Positions 1 to 10,038 are shown, numbered from the stretch's first letter. The stretch is 64,000 nucleotides of DNA from Candidatus Zixiibacteriota bacterium (GCA_023138975.1 JAGLON010000013.1:1-64000), one strand, 5' to 3'. A program made the numbers and translations. The notes: generated by a model not told the origin, from the letters alone.

Positions 1-243
1 GGTTAAGAAACAGTACGTCGCGTTGCTCCCACTGTTTCTAAAGCGGGCAAGCTGGGACAAGTATAGAACTCTGATCAAGGGACAATTCTAATTTGCGGTG
101 GCCATCTTGACAGGAGTATAGAAAATAAGGCGGGCGCAGCCGCGGGCCCTTAAAACTTGGAGATCAACTAATCATCAATTTAGTCATTATTGTATTGATC
201 ATAATCTTATTATTATATATATATTTTTATATATTATGTATAA
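1..243. repeat. Non-coding left edge with fold-back repeat
   Basis: No gene is visible here. A perfect 9-bp inverted repeat, AGAAACAGT at 6-14 and ACTGTTTCT at 31-39, brackets a 16-nt loop. A short GC-rich palindromic stretch lies near 131-150. The rest, about 170-243, is very AT-rich and sits just 3' of the putative immunity gene. I see no clean intrinsic terminator. The fold-back resembles in style, but not clearly in sequence, the intergenic repeats at 59.4-61.0 kb. It may be the end of a repeat that starts outside the window. Confidence 0.45.
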
Positions 244-828
244 TTATATCATTTTACACCATATATCATAGGTTTTTCTAAGTGTTCCTCCATTATAGGT
301 TTCATCTGCCAGTCCGTATGCTTGTGTGTACATCATACCTGTCGGATTAAAATCACGCTTGCCAAAAGGATATATTACCGGTTGACCATATTCAGCATAC
401 CGTTTACTGCCACTCGTTATAAACTTCCATTTCAATTTCTCATGGTTCTTAAGAAACACTTGACTCACATACATGCCAATGTCAAACGCTAGTGAAAATG
501 TCCGATTCGTCAACTGCCATGTCTCAATTTCCACACTTTTGAACCAATCAGGGCTGTCCTCATACATCTTTCGGATTTCATCCTGCGTCTCTTCCCGCGT
601 CTCAACCTGCGATGCAAACCATTCTCCGAGCATATTCAGCGAATCCGGTGTATAATCCGGCTTCCATTCTTCAAATCCTCTGGATGCATGAATTGTATTA
701 AATAGAATCTCCAGTCTGATTGGAATTTGATCCATGTACCACTGGCAATAGTCTTTGACCTCTTGCTTGGTCATTGTACTGAATTTCAGCGTAAAGGGTG
801 GCTGAATGATACTATAATTATCTACCAT
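244..828 (-). CDS. Putative immunity protein for the RHS toxin
   Basis: This 194-residue protein is probably cytoplasmic, with no signal peptide or membrane segment. It lies directly downstream of the toxin gene on the same strand. The gap is 9 bp, and its ribosome site (GAGGG) starts at the toxin stop codon, so the two are translationally linked. That placement is the hallmark of cognate immunity genes in polymorphic toxin systems. The sequence has many aromatic and acidic residues (for example EEWKPDYTPDSL and SPDWFKSVEIETWQL) and a central DIGMYVSQVFLKNHEKLKW stretch. The acidic character would suit binding to a basic nuclease domain. I cannot name its immunity family. The alternative is an unrelated accessory gene, but spacing and orientation make immunity the best reading. 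Binding and neutralisation of the adjacent toxin C-terminus are inferred. Confidence 0.7.
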   Translation of the reverse strand: MVDNYSIIQPPFTLKFSTMTKQEVKDYCQWYMDQIPIRLEILFNTIHASRGFEEWKPDYTPDSLNMLGEWFASQVETREETQDEIRKMYEDSPDWFKSVEIETWQLTNRTFSLAFDIGMYVSQVFLKNHEKLKWKFITSGSKRYAEYGQPVIYPFGKRDFNPTGMMYTQAYGLADETYNGGTLRKTYDIWCKMI

Positions 829-837
829 AATGTCCCT

Positions 838-3800
838 CTATTTTAGTAAATGTTCAATCTTAAATTTTATTCCAGCATTATACAATGCTTGTCCCAAAGG
901 TTTTGAATATCCAATCTTACCTGTTACCGGGCTTCTAAAAAAATGCCAAGTTGCACCTTTTATTTCTTGCGTTGCAATCAACTCCGCATCCTTTGCAATC
1001 TGCATCCGAAAGGATTTAGTAAGAGACTTGTAACCCGTTTTTGCTTCATGACCAACTTCTTTGGCTAGACGGTCTATATATCGTCCACCGAGACTTGTAC
1101 GTTTGAATACTTGTGCCTTGCCTCCTAAATATACCAATCCATCCTCGCCAATAGCACTTGTCCATCCAATTATATTTCTGGTTGAAGCAACTTTACTTGT
1201 TCTACCTAGAACTGGTATAAACATTGCTGCTGTCGAAAAAAGACCATAGCCCTGAGCTCTCGGACCATATTCTCCAGTCAGGGCATTCCATTGCATGCAC
1301 AGACTATTTGCGAACCTATCAGGGAATCGCTCATCAGTGATTTCATCCATAAATCCATACGCTAATTTAGAGCCATAAGATGGATCATCCCACATATTTT
1401 TCCCGAAATCAATAAATGACTGACTGAAATCTGTACTAAAATCACTCGTACCCGACAAGGTTTCCCTTGCCCACCACTTTGGTGTCTCAAAAACATTGCT
1501 CCACATCGCACTGAAATATTCCCTTGGGGTATAAAATAAATTGAATGAATTATAGTCTTCTCCATTAGGGTCAACAAAACTCAATGGATTGTTGTTGGCA
1601 TACGCATATAAGCTATAACTCGGATACTTATCCGCTGCCGGATCGGTTGTCGAAAACATGCCTATTTTAGAATCGTAATACCTGGCGCCAAAATAACTAA
1701 AATCAAACACCCCGTGCTTATCTCGTTCTTTACCGGTGAATTCAAGAGGTTCATCATACGACATCCATGAATTCAGTATTTCACCAAATGGCTTATAATT
1801 AGTGTATTCAACTACAGTGCCACTATCGTTGACCATTGCACGAGTATTACCGATATGGTCCTTTAGGAAATAGTATCTTTGATTTGAGGAATTATTCTTA
1901 TATACAGCGACAGGTGAACCCGCTAAATTGTTAACATACAACTGTTCAACATTATCACTTTTGTCAAAGATCGCAAGGAGGGCATTGTTATCATCATAGA
2001 GATAATGCCACTCGGTTGTATCGGTGATATACTCATAAGTTGGCAGACCACCGCCTCCACCTCCGATGCCTTTTATCCCGAAGCTTGGTGTTCCATATTT
2101 GCTAGGGTTTCCTATCTGTGGCTGATCTAATCCACCACCATTTCCCTTACTATCTATCGGTATTCCTCCACCCCCAACCAAACGGCGCCAATGATATAGA
2201 TATTTCTTAAGAATTCTCATTCCGGAATCATTATACCAGAAGTCAAGCGTATTATGAGTTCCATTGGCATAAGTACGGTCTAGACGGGCAAATGTCAGCA
2301 TATTGCGATAATCGTAACTCATCAAATTAACACCGTCACCGTATAATAGGTTACCCAATGTATCAAAAGCGCGTAATGTCGTATCGGCATCAAACCCTAA
2401 TAATCTTGATGAACCCGTGACATCTGAGTACTCATACCAAGTGGCGTGAAAGTTAGGATCAATGGGTCGCATACCAATAAGGACAGAATCGCGATTCCCC
2501 ATAAAATTGTACCAGTATTCAGTGGAATTATCAGGATCCATTAGTTTATTGGCTTGAGTTAACCATCCAAGTTCGTTGTAACCATATGTGTAATAATTAG
2601 ATGTTAGACTCGGATCGTTATCAGAAACTTTGCCAATATTCTTAAGGATTCTCCCATTGTAATAACCTTCAAGGCTACTGAAGTAGCTTAGCGTTTGCGC
2701 AAAATGAGATGTATCCGGTCCCCGTCCAGTCATTATTGTTGAAACCGAGTTAATATCATTAATGTTGGTCAACCAACCTCTGGCATTATAAGAATAGTCT
2801 ATAGCCTGTGAACAGTAGGTATTTTCGCCAACCTCGCCACTTGAATATATACCCAGATATGTACTATCAATATAACCCCCAGCAGAGTATTTGTTTTTAA
2901 GATACTCACGAGTTTCTGGAGCACTTACATTGGGATCGATTATTGATTCTAAGCGACCCGAAAGATCATATTCATACTCTATTCTTCGTGAATTTGTGCC
3001 GTCGGAGTAAGGATAGATATTCAAAAAAGTCATGCGCCCGGAGATATCATCAAATTCATGCACAATAGCTTTATTATCACCATTATCTAACAACAATTTC
3101 ACTACGACGGAGTCTTTATTCTCAAAGGGGAAATAGTGATACTCTCGAAAATAGCTGGAGTCCATGTTGTGTACTAACTCCAATTGCCCATAATCGACTT
3201 TCGCTGTCTGACTCACTTCATCATACACATAATCATATACCCATTTATACTGAGTAGCTTTTCCATTTCCTTCCCAACTGTCATCAGGAAAGTTACAATC
3301 ATCAGCATTGCTCTGTGAAAAAGTAGAAATCGACGACGCTCCAAGTATAGTATCACACAACCCTTCTTCTATCATACGTCCTAACTCATCATATTTATAA
3401 TATACAAACTTTTCTTCATTCTTTCGTTTATCGTTTTGTACAAAACGGACATTTCCGACTTTGTCATAAAATATGCGAATGTTTCCATAATCCAGCCGCC
3501 AGGTATTTGATTGTTGGCCTAAATCGTTGTACTGGTACTCTCGAGTTACAACCTCAACCGTTTCACCATCGACCACACCAGCGGTTTTTACTGAAGTCAA
3601 CTGTCCCTTATAGTCATTATTATACCGTGTCATCATAAAAACAGAGGTGCCTCTATCAGTATAGTATGCTGTATCTTCCACAAATAAACCCCATTGATCC
3701 GCAACCGAAACACTGGTGTTACCATCAGGATCAATAACAGTCGAAATAACAGTCGTATCATTTCCAAATTCGGTACGATAAGAGAACTCAGTGACATGTC

Positions 3801-6800
3801 CACTGGCCATGTCCCAATCTGTTCCGGGACCGCTTGATTGATAAGGTCTACCCTTATAATCAGGGATATAAGTTTGTTCACTATACGGTTTTCCCTGACA
3901 ATCGACTTCACATGTTGAACAATAATATGCATTGGCTTCTGTGAGCACATCTTCAAGAGGAGTAAAGTCCAAAACATCTGCATCACCCACAAGATCATAG
4001 TAAGGTTTATATAATCTGACAACTCGTCCTCGAGCATCATACTCATTTACACTTGTTACTAATGATGCCTCTGTGAATGTTCCCATTGCTGCATTGAAAA
4101 CAAAGTTCGTACTTCTGGTTTGAATTACACGTCCTAATGCATCAAAGAAGCTAACCGTCACAGTAGAATCACCATTTTCACAATACTGAATACTTACATT
4201 GTAATGAGGACTATTTAATTGAAGTGGGAAGTCTGTATTTATAAAGTACTCATTGCGCTGGGTTAAATTCCCTTCATAATCTCTGATTTTTTCAACTCTA
4301 AACCGTTCGTCATACTCGTATCGAGTTGGTATGTTGTTCGCATCCAGCTCTTCAGATACGCTGCTATTGAGCGTGTTATATACTTGTGTGGATACATGAG
4401 AACGCAAAGGATGGAATCGGAAATTGTCAAAGTTTGCAGTAGCCAATCCGTTTACATCGTTGTCCATACTAATCTGAACTGAAATCGTATCAAACACAGC
4501 CTGAGCAAGATTAAATGTTCCGTCAATCTTTTGCCATTCTAACGATGTTAGATTATCGAATCGAATATAGTTGTTTTCCCAGCCCGGAACTATTTGTCCA
4601 GAACCATCTTTGACATGGCACCAAATGCGTATTGGCTGATCAGTTTTTACCCAGCAAGAGAAATAGTATAGAGTATCGCTCAATGAATCCGCGGGGATAC
4701 TTTTCTTCGGTCCCCAATTGTTATATGAACTTGAGGCATCATCTATCAGTTTCCTGCTGTACTTACCTGTAAATACATCCTGATCATCATTGAAATCCAG
4801 ACCGGCTACTTCATAACAATCCCATTGATCCCAGGTTTCTCCTTGTTCAAAATCTTGAATTAGGAATTCACTGTAATTACAGTTAGTTGCATAACTAACG
4901 GACAAATCTCCCATTTCACTATATTTGTAATTAGACCTTATACCATTGGCATTCCGTGATGATAAGACATTACCAAACTCATCAAATCCTGTTGCTTCTT
5001 GTGTAGTATACTTCGTTGACTCATCTAAGATATCCCGATAGGCAACAGATCCAACTGGCTTCCAGCTCCCATGCTTTTCATAAGACTGTTCCTGGTACCC
5101 AATTTTAGTTGTGTCATTTGTAGATGATACTTTCACAACAGTTTGCGATTTCACCTGAGAGATAGCATTGTCTTCTTGCATTTCTAAAGCTACTGCAGTT
5201 AGAACACCATTTAGTGAATCAAAACAGGCGTATTTAGCAATTGATATTATTGTATCTCCATTAGCGTAATGCTCCTTTTTTTGTGTAGGTAATCCTGTTT
5301 CAATGTGATACTCAAAGCTAGACCTTGATGCAATCTGATCTGTAACTTTATAGACATTATCTAGATCAACTCTATATACTTCTGGCAATTGACTATATGG
5401 GGCAACCAACTTATGTTTATATATTACAGAATCAACTCTAGTGTAGTTTTCATCAGTCGAGTAAGAATAGGACAAATAAGTTAAGCCATCTAGATAGTAT
5501 CCACCATTTTTAATACCATATCGCTCTCCAGTTTCATCCCTTATTGCCGGGACCCACATTCGATCTACTAAGGGAGTTTCTAGTGGATGTGCTTGATTAC
5601 ACTCAGAGGCTAAAGTATCAAAATCATTGTAGAAATACGAAACCGTATATCCTTCTGGCGTACTAGTACCATCATACACATATGGTAGAGATACTTGCGC
5701 GCGAGCACAAATAGTAGAGGATCCATCTGGTGTAATTTTTACTCCATCAAATGAATAATCCTGACATATTTCTTGATCTGTTGTTAGTGGATTAATTACA
5801 ACAATAGTGTCAAGTACAAAAGTTCGGGCTAGTCGCTCAATAGAAGGACCATAATAGTCATAATGATATCCACTATGGAGCATCTTTGAACATCCATTTA
5901 CTCGAGATTTGCCCGAGAATCCATAATGTGTATTATGAGAATTCCATCTAACTTGTGTTAAATACGTGGAACTACCGCTCCCATAAACTGCCACATCATC
6001 ATAAGTTAGTTGGGTATTACCTCCAGAAGATAGACAACGGCTGAACTTGGTCCACGCACTATAATGGTCCCCATGGTAGCGAACAACCTTAAAAGCAGGA
6101 GTATTATCACAAGAAGTTTCAGATGGATCAACATATACAAAGTAATTATTATTACCATTGCAATCTTTATAATTAGTGTAATGATACCATGAATTTGCAT
6201 CTGTTTGCCATAAGCTATTTCCTAAATAATGATACCAATAAAATCCTCTGCGACTAAAGCTATTAGTTATCAAACCTGATCTGAATGGACTTTCTGCACT
6301 TTGTTGAGTGTGATTGTATTCCCAACTATTCCCAGCCCATTCATATACTTTTAAAGTTTGGGAATTATAGAATGCCAAAAGACTGTGATCCGTTACTTTT
6401 ATATCATCAACAAACTGAGATGAAGTACTTACATTTAAAGGATCAACATGATGCAACCCTTGCGGAGTAACAAAAGCAGTATTTATACGGCTGTCATATT
6501 CGTTTCCATTATCAAGCTTATGGCATAACCATACAAAACCATTTGACATTGGCACAAAAACGTCTATTTTATCATAAGCTACTGGCATATAGATGTTATC
6601 TATATTCCATTTATCCTCATTCCAATAGTAACATGTAATCGAATTTGCACCATTAAATGCTACATAATTATCCCCAACAATACATCTATCCTGGGTGAAA
6701 ATATAATTAGGTATTGTGTATCGATCACCAGTCATGCTATTACTAGTTGGATCATATATCCCACGGTAAACGTAGCCATCGCCATTATCATCATATGCAG

Positions 6801-8607
6801 TTATTGCAACAATGCTTCCCTTTACATGAACTCCCGTAACTCTATGAAAAGTATTAGGATCTGATATATTCCCTACTGAATATATCTCGCAGTACTTCCA
6901 TTGTATGCCATCCCAATAGAAGTACGCTGCTTTTTTTATTACAGATGAGAGGCCGTATGATAATACAGCTACAAAACTATTTTCATCACCAGAAAATAGA
7001 TTGACATTAGACCCACTTCTCCAATTACTAAAACAATCTGGCCAAATTTCAAACTTATTATTGTAACCATTTCCAAAATTAGAGATTTCTACTCCATGAG
7101 TACCAAATCTTCTGGCTATCCACGTTCCATTGGAAGAAAAACATGCATCAGTATCATAGCTTCCTTCATTACGCCAATAGCTATCCCATCGATAGAATCT
7201 AGTCTGCCCACCCAATGCACTTATTATCATATTCTCGCCTGTGACAACACTACCTTCATCTGATGTGCTAATAATAATTTGGTCATACATGCTATCTACT
7301 CTCAAATATTTTTGATTATTACGATTACTATTATCACCATAAGAACGGTATGGATCCCTATACTTGAAAATTCTGGAATGACCATTCATGTAATCTATTC
7401 TACCAATGTAGTAATCAGGATTATTATAGAAGCTAGGCCACGCGACTACATCACCATGAGTTACGTCACCATAATAAAACTTTGTCGTATGTTGATCCTC
7501 ATTATGAGCATTATATACGATACTTTTTAGGTGAACATCCTTCCCTAAATTACTAAAATTAAATGCAACACATTCAACTACCTCGTTTTTAATATCTAAT
7601 ACTTTGCAAGTATCATATTTTCTTTGCATTTGAAAGCTGTATAGGTTTACGCCAAAATAATTGCTCTTATCCATTCGATTACTATGAGTAAATACAATTC
7701 TTGTTCCATCTACTGTTTCGATACTCTCGATATAAGCCGCTTGGGTATAAGCATGATTTGTATTTACAACATTATTATTCCCCCCTTCAGAAACATCCAT
7801 AACCTGCAAATACGCCGAATCTTGCGTGTATGTATATTCATACCAGTTAAGACTATCAGGATCATGTACTAGTTTTAAATCCCACTGTATTGGATACTTT
7901 TCATCAATGTTAGTAGTGCCACTTCCAACATAATCGCCAAATCGTAACACAGTTCGAGTTGCGTTTAAGTTTCCGAGTTCACTTCCATCAGGAGAAAAAT
8001 CTCCATATCTATAAACAGTACCATCAATTTGTTTGATCATCCAACCCGTTACCATTGTAATGCCATTAATTACCGCAGTATTTCTAATAGCTTGCCAAGG
8101 AGCACCATCCTGTGGCACATATACATTATCATCTAATCTGTACAGATTAGTAGTCTTACGCCCAATAATTAATCTGTATTCATCATCTGTAATTTGAACT
8201 GTATGATTGTGCTTAGCAATAATTGAACTAGAATTGAGAGAAAAACCCAAACCAAAAGGAGAGGTTTGCTTAATGTAATTAGGGGTATTGCATTCTATAA
8301 GATGAAAACTCACATAATCTAATGAAACATCTATATTTAGTCCACCTCTACAAGCAACATTTACAATATTAAATAACTCTTCATGCTGTCCTGTGTATAA
8401 ATTAACGATATCATTGTTGATTCCCTCTAATGATCCGTTTGTGTTGCCAGCAGTATTTTCACCAGTTCTATTACTTTGAGGTTCTGTGAATTGTAAGCTA
8501 ACACTCGTGGTAGATTTATCTGCAGAGTTTGCACTATGTAGTGTACTGCCAAATACGAGTAATATAATAACTAGGCAAGCGGCACTAATTACACTTATGC
8601 GAGACAT
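838..8607 (-). CDS. Secreted RHS/YD-repeat polymorphic toxin with REase-fold C-terminus
   Basis: This 2,589-residue protein is a probable contact-dependent or secreted toxin. I chose the ATG at 8607 because GGGAGG lies just upstream and it opens a clean signal peptide (MSRISVISAACLVIILL). A longer frame reaches 8700 but would bury that signal. Domains in order: a SpvB/RHS-like N-terminal region (about 40-450); blade-like repeats with aromatic motifs such as FYWDGIQWK, CYYWNEDKW and VYEWAGNSW (about 470-770); a jelly-roll, carbohydrate-binding-like insert (about 1250-1400); YD repeats (about 1400-2290); and the RHS core signature GARYYDSKIGMFSTTDP, ending at DPNGED near 2350. The last 238 residues are the variable toxin. 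They contain GGRYIDRL, then HEAKTGY (E-x-K near 2521-2523), then QIAKD and WHFFRSPVTG, which fits a PD-(D/E)xK endonuclease-like toxin. Activity is inferred. The gene is AT-rich compared with the dcw genes, which suggests transfer. Confidence 0.88.
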   Translation of the reverse strand: MSRISVISAACLVIILLVFGSTLHSANSADKSTTSVSLQFTEPQSNRTGENTAGNTNGSLEGINNDIVNLYTGQHEELFNIVNVACRGGLNIDVSLDYVSFHLIECNTPNYIKQTSPFGLGFSLNSSSIIAKHNHTVQITDDEYRLIIGRKTTNLYRLDDNVYVPQDGAPWQAIRNTAVINGITMVTGWMIKQIDGTVYRYGDFSPDGSELGNLNATRTVLRFGDYVGSGTTNIDEKYPIQWDLKLVHDPDSLNWYEYTYTQDSAYLQVMDVSEGGNNNVVNTNHAYTQAAYIESIETVDGTRIVFTHSNRMDKSNYFGVNLYSFQMQRKYDTCKVLDIKNEVVECVAFNFSNLGKDVHLKSIVYNAHNEDQHTTKFYYGDVTHGDVVAWPSFYNNPDYYIGRIDYMNGHSRIFKYRDPYRSYGDNSNRNNQKYLRVDSMYDQIIISTSDEGSVVTGENMIISALGGQTRFYRWDSYWRNEGSYDTDACFSSNGTWIARRFGTHGVEISNFGNGYNNKFEIWPDCFSNWRSGSNVNLFSGDENSFVAVLSYGLSSVIKKAAYFYWDGIQWKYCEIYSVGNISDPNTFHRVTGVHVKGSIVAITAYDDNGDGYVYRGIYDPTSNSMTGDRYTIPNYIFTQDRCIVGDNYVAFNGANSITCYYWNEDKWNIDNIYMPVAYDKIDVFVPMSNGFVWLCHKLDNGNEYDSRINTAFVTPQGLHHVDPLNVSTSSQFVDDIKVTDHSLLAFYNSQTLKVYEWAGNSWEYNHTQQSAESPFRSGLITNSFSRRGFYWYHYLGNSLWQTDANSWYHYTNYKDCNGNNNYFVYVDPSETSCDNTPAFKVVRYHGDHYSAWTKFSRCLSSGGNTQLTYDDVAVYGSGSSTYLTQVRWNSHNTHYGFSGKSRVNGCSKMLHSGYHYDYYGPSIERLARTFVLDTIVVINPLTTDQEICQDYSFDGVKITPDGSSTICARAQVSLPYVYDGTSTPEGYTVSYFYNDFDTLASECNQAHPLETPLVDRMWVPAIRDETGERYGIKNGGYYLDGLTYLSYSYSTDENYTRVDSVIYKHKLVAPYSQLPEVYRVDLDNVYKVTDQIASRSSFEYHIETGLPTQKKEHYANGDTIISIAKYACFDSLNGVLTAVALEMQEDNAISQVKSQTVVKVSSTNDTTKIGYQEQSYEKHGSWKPVGSVAYRDILDESTKYTTQEATGFDEFGNVLSSRNANGIRSNYKYSEMGDLSVSYATNCNYSEFLIQDFEQGETWDQWDCYEVAGLDFNDDQDVFTGKYSRKLIDDASSSYNNWGPKKSIPADSLSDTLYYFSCWVKTDQPIRIWCHVKDGSGQIVPGWENNYIRFDNLTSLEWQKIDGTFNLAQAVFDTISVQISMDNDVNGLATANFDNFRFHPLRSHVSTQVYNTLNSSVSEELDANNIPTRYEYDERFRVEKIRDYEGNLTQRNEYFINTDFPLQLNSPHYNVSIQYCENGDSTVTVSFFDALGRVIQTRSTNFVFNAAMGTFTEASLVTSVNEYDARGRVVRLYKPYYDLVGDADVLDFTPLEDVLTEANAYYCSTCEVDCQGKPYSEQTYIPDYKGRPYQSSGPGTDWDMASGHVTEFSYRTEFGNDTTVISTVIDPDGNTSVSVADQWGLFVEDTAYYTDRGTSVFMMTRYNNDYKGQLTSVKTAGVVDGETVEVVTREYQYNDLGQQSNTWRLDYGNIRIFYDKVGNVRFVQNDKRKNEEKFVYYKYDELGRMIEEGLCDTILGASSISTFSQSNADDCNFPDDSWEGNGKATQYKWVYDYVYDEVSQTAKVDYGQLELVHNMDSSYFREYHYFPFENKDSVVVKLLLDNGDNKAIVHEFDDISGRMTFLNIYPYSDGTNSRRIEYEYDLSGRLESIIDPNVSAPETREYLKNKYSAGGYIDSTYLGIYSSGEVGENTYCSQAIDYSYNARGWLTNINDINSVSTIMTGRGPDTSHFAQTLSYFSSLEGYYNGRILKNIGKVSDNDPSLTSNYYTYGYNELGWLTQANKLMDPDNSTEYWYNFMGNRDSVLIGMRPIDPNFHATWYEYSDVTGSSRLLGFDADTTLRAFDTLGNLLYGDGVNLMSYDYRNMLTFARLDRTYANGTHNTLDFWYNDSGMRILKKYLYHWRRLVGGGGIPIDSKGNGGGLDQPQIGNPSKYGTPSFGIKGIGGGGGGLPTYEYITDTTEWHYLYDDNNALLAIFDKSDNVEQLYVNNLAGSPVAVYKNNSSNQRYYFLKDHIGNTRAMVNDSGTVVEYTNYKPFGEILNSWMSYDEPLEFTGKERDKHGVFDFSYFGARYYDSKIGMFSTTDPAADKYPSYSLYAYANNNPLSFVDPNGEDYNSFNLFYTPREYFSAMWSNVFETPKWWARETLSGTSDFSTDFSQSFIDFGKNMWDDPSYGSKLAYGFMDEITDERFPDRFANSLCMQWNALTGEYGPRAQGYGLFSTAAMFIPVLGRTSKVASTRNIIGWTSAIGEDGLVYLGGKAQVFKRTSLGGRYIDRLAKEVGHEAKTGYKSLTKSFRMQIAKDAELIATQEIKGATWHFFRSPVTGKIGYSKPLGQALYNAGIKFKIEHLLK

Positions 8608-9176
8608 CTGACCTCCCATTAAACGCTCAGATCCTAAATAAGAATTCGTACTATTGAGTAGTTTGTGATTAGATTTTGAGTATTGTTCTTGGCATCGCAC
8701 GATGACCCTCCAATCGCCCCCACGATGTACACGCAGTATTTTTTAATTACTATAATGACAGTCTCTTTGTCAAGAAATACTTTATTCTTACCATAATGAT
8801 TTATGGAGATTGCTAATCCATCTAAAATATATAATTTAAGATGGTTTTTCTTCCTTGAAATGACAATTATTGACAGTGAAGAAGTATTCATACCATGCGA
8901 TACGATACTCAAGGAAATTTTATTATCAAATGCTAAAGTACCTAATCTATGATTAGCGACTAATGCACAGTATTTTAAAAATCATACAAACACTATCCAA
9001 ACTTTTCCATTGCAAACCAAGTTTGTGTTGTGCGATATTAGGAAATGATCTTCGAATTAGAATAATGAATCGCTGACGATAGAACTTTATTGGCCTTTTG
9101 AAGCATTTACAAGGTCAGATGGAAATAATTAATTTTATATTGCCATTCATTAGGAGTATAAAGCCCTAGAGGAACT
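8608..9176. other. Divergent intergenic region between toxin and orphan gene
   Basis: About 570 bp with no convincing gene. On the minus strand a perfect -35-like TTGACA (8768-8773) precedes the toxin. The fitting -10 is unclear, since candidate TAT-rich hexamers fall only 13-15 nt away. The TTGACA overlaps a small inverted repeat (TGACA/TGTCA) that could be an operator. On the plus strand, AGAGGAACT directly precedes the ATG of the gene at 9177. Nothing else is supported. Confidence 0.35.
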
Positions 9177-10007
9177 ATGACTAAACACGCTAATCCTACT
9201 TGGAAGGAAATAGTCCCGATTGATAACTTACCATTTACTAAATGGTTTCTACACGCATTTGTAGATCAAGTTCGTGATCATACAATGTGGTTTTCTACAG
9301 AAGATGACCGCAAACTTTTCCGGGACTGGAATCATTTTAATTGGATAGAATATTATGATAAAATGCCAAGTGTGTTGGCACAGCTAGGAACAGCAGTGTC
9401 AGGAATTGATAACACTAGCCCCCCTTGTGACCAATTCCAGTCTAGCAGCGACTTTCTCGATCATATGAAACACACAGTTGCTGAAGCCAAAAAGATTGCT
9501 CCTGGCAGCAAAAAGGAACAGAAATTGCACGAGTTAATTATTCCTAAACTTTTACCCTTCAAACTTGAATTTATAGTAATTGCAAACCACTTTGTATGCG
9601 CAGTGAAGTACAAAACCACGATCCACGATCTGATAGATGAGATACGTGAGGGCTGCGAAGAAGCTATCTTCGTACTTATCTCTATTGATCACATTTTCCT
9701 GGAGCTGCCCGAAGTTCGAAATCGCATCAGAGAGGCGACATTGTTCAATGATGAAGATTTCCTTTATGAACTCGGTCGAGCAGTGGAACAGCCATCGGTG
9801 AGAATGGAATTACCAGATTACAAAGATGATATACTTCTCCTACTCGCCTGGAACCTTGGTTTTGAGACAGTTGGTTTAGAGCAATTTGGGATATTCCTCC
9901 GAGAAATTGGATTTACACGTTTTAGTGACACTTCAAGCCTTCGAAAAAAGCTTAATAGACTTGGTATTTCCACAAAAAAACAAAAAAAGACACCTAAAGG
10001 TAAATAA
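9177..10007 (+). CDS. Orphan accessory protein, unknown function
   Basis: This 276-residue soluble protein belongs to no family I recognise. It starts at an ATG preceded by AGAGGAACT, a good ribosome site. It has no signal peptide or transmembrane segment. The N-terminal half is rich in Trp, His and charged residues. The middle contains a hydrophobic stretch followed by an acidic helix (HDLIDEIREGCEEAIFVLI). The last 25 residues are strongly basic and lysine-rich (RKKLNRLGISTKKQKK) after a possible helix-turn-helix-like segment (residues about 225-265), so nucleic-acid binding is possible but unproven. It lies between the toxin and the Rep-recombinase element and points towards the latter. 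Its stop codon overlaps the left arm of the inverted repeat at 10006-10038. It could be cargo of the element or a remnant of another island. Confidence 0.7.
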   Translation: MTKHANPTWKEIVPIDNLPFTKWFLHAFVDQVRDHTMWFSTEDDRKLFRDWNHFNWIEYYDKMPSVLAQLGTAVSGIDNTSPPCDQFQSSSDFLDHMKHTVAEAKKIAPGSKKEQKLHELIIPKLLPFKLEFIVIANHFVCAVKYKTTIHDLIDEIREGCEEAIFVLISIDHIFLELPEVRNRIREATLFNDEDFLYELGRAVEQPSVRMELPDYKDDILLLLAWNLGFETVGLEQFGIFLREIGFTRFSDTSSLRKKLNRLGISTKKQKKTPKGK

Positions 10008-10038
10008 GGTGTCCTAGACACCCTATTTAGGACACCTT
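10006..10038 (+). terminator. Perfect 11-bp inverted repeat, possible terminator
   Basis: AAGGTGTCCTA (10006-10016) and TAGGACACCTT (10028-10038) form a perfect 11-bp stem with an 11-nt loop, starting inside the stop codon of the preceding gene. No U-run follows, so it is not a classic intrinsic terminator. The motif GGTGTC/GACACC also occurs at 9989-9995 and 10017-10022, so alternative stems can form. It may act as a terminator, a protein-binding site or part of an origin structure. Confidence 0.5.

Noticed and set aside
3633..4046. 137-codon minus-strand frame inside the toxin gene
   Set aside because: It lies wholly within the YD-repeat region in another frame with skewed composition.
8634..8912. 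Minus-strand open frame of 92 codons upstream of the toxin
   Set aside because: It overlaps the toxin leader in another frame, has no ribosome site and low-complexity sequence.
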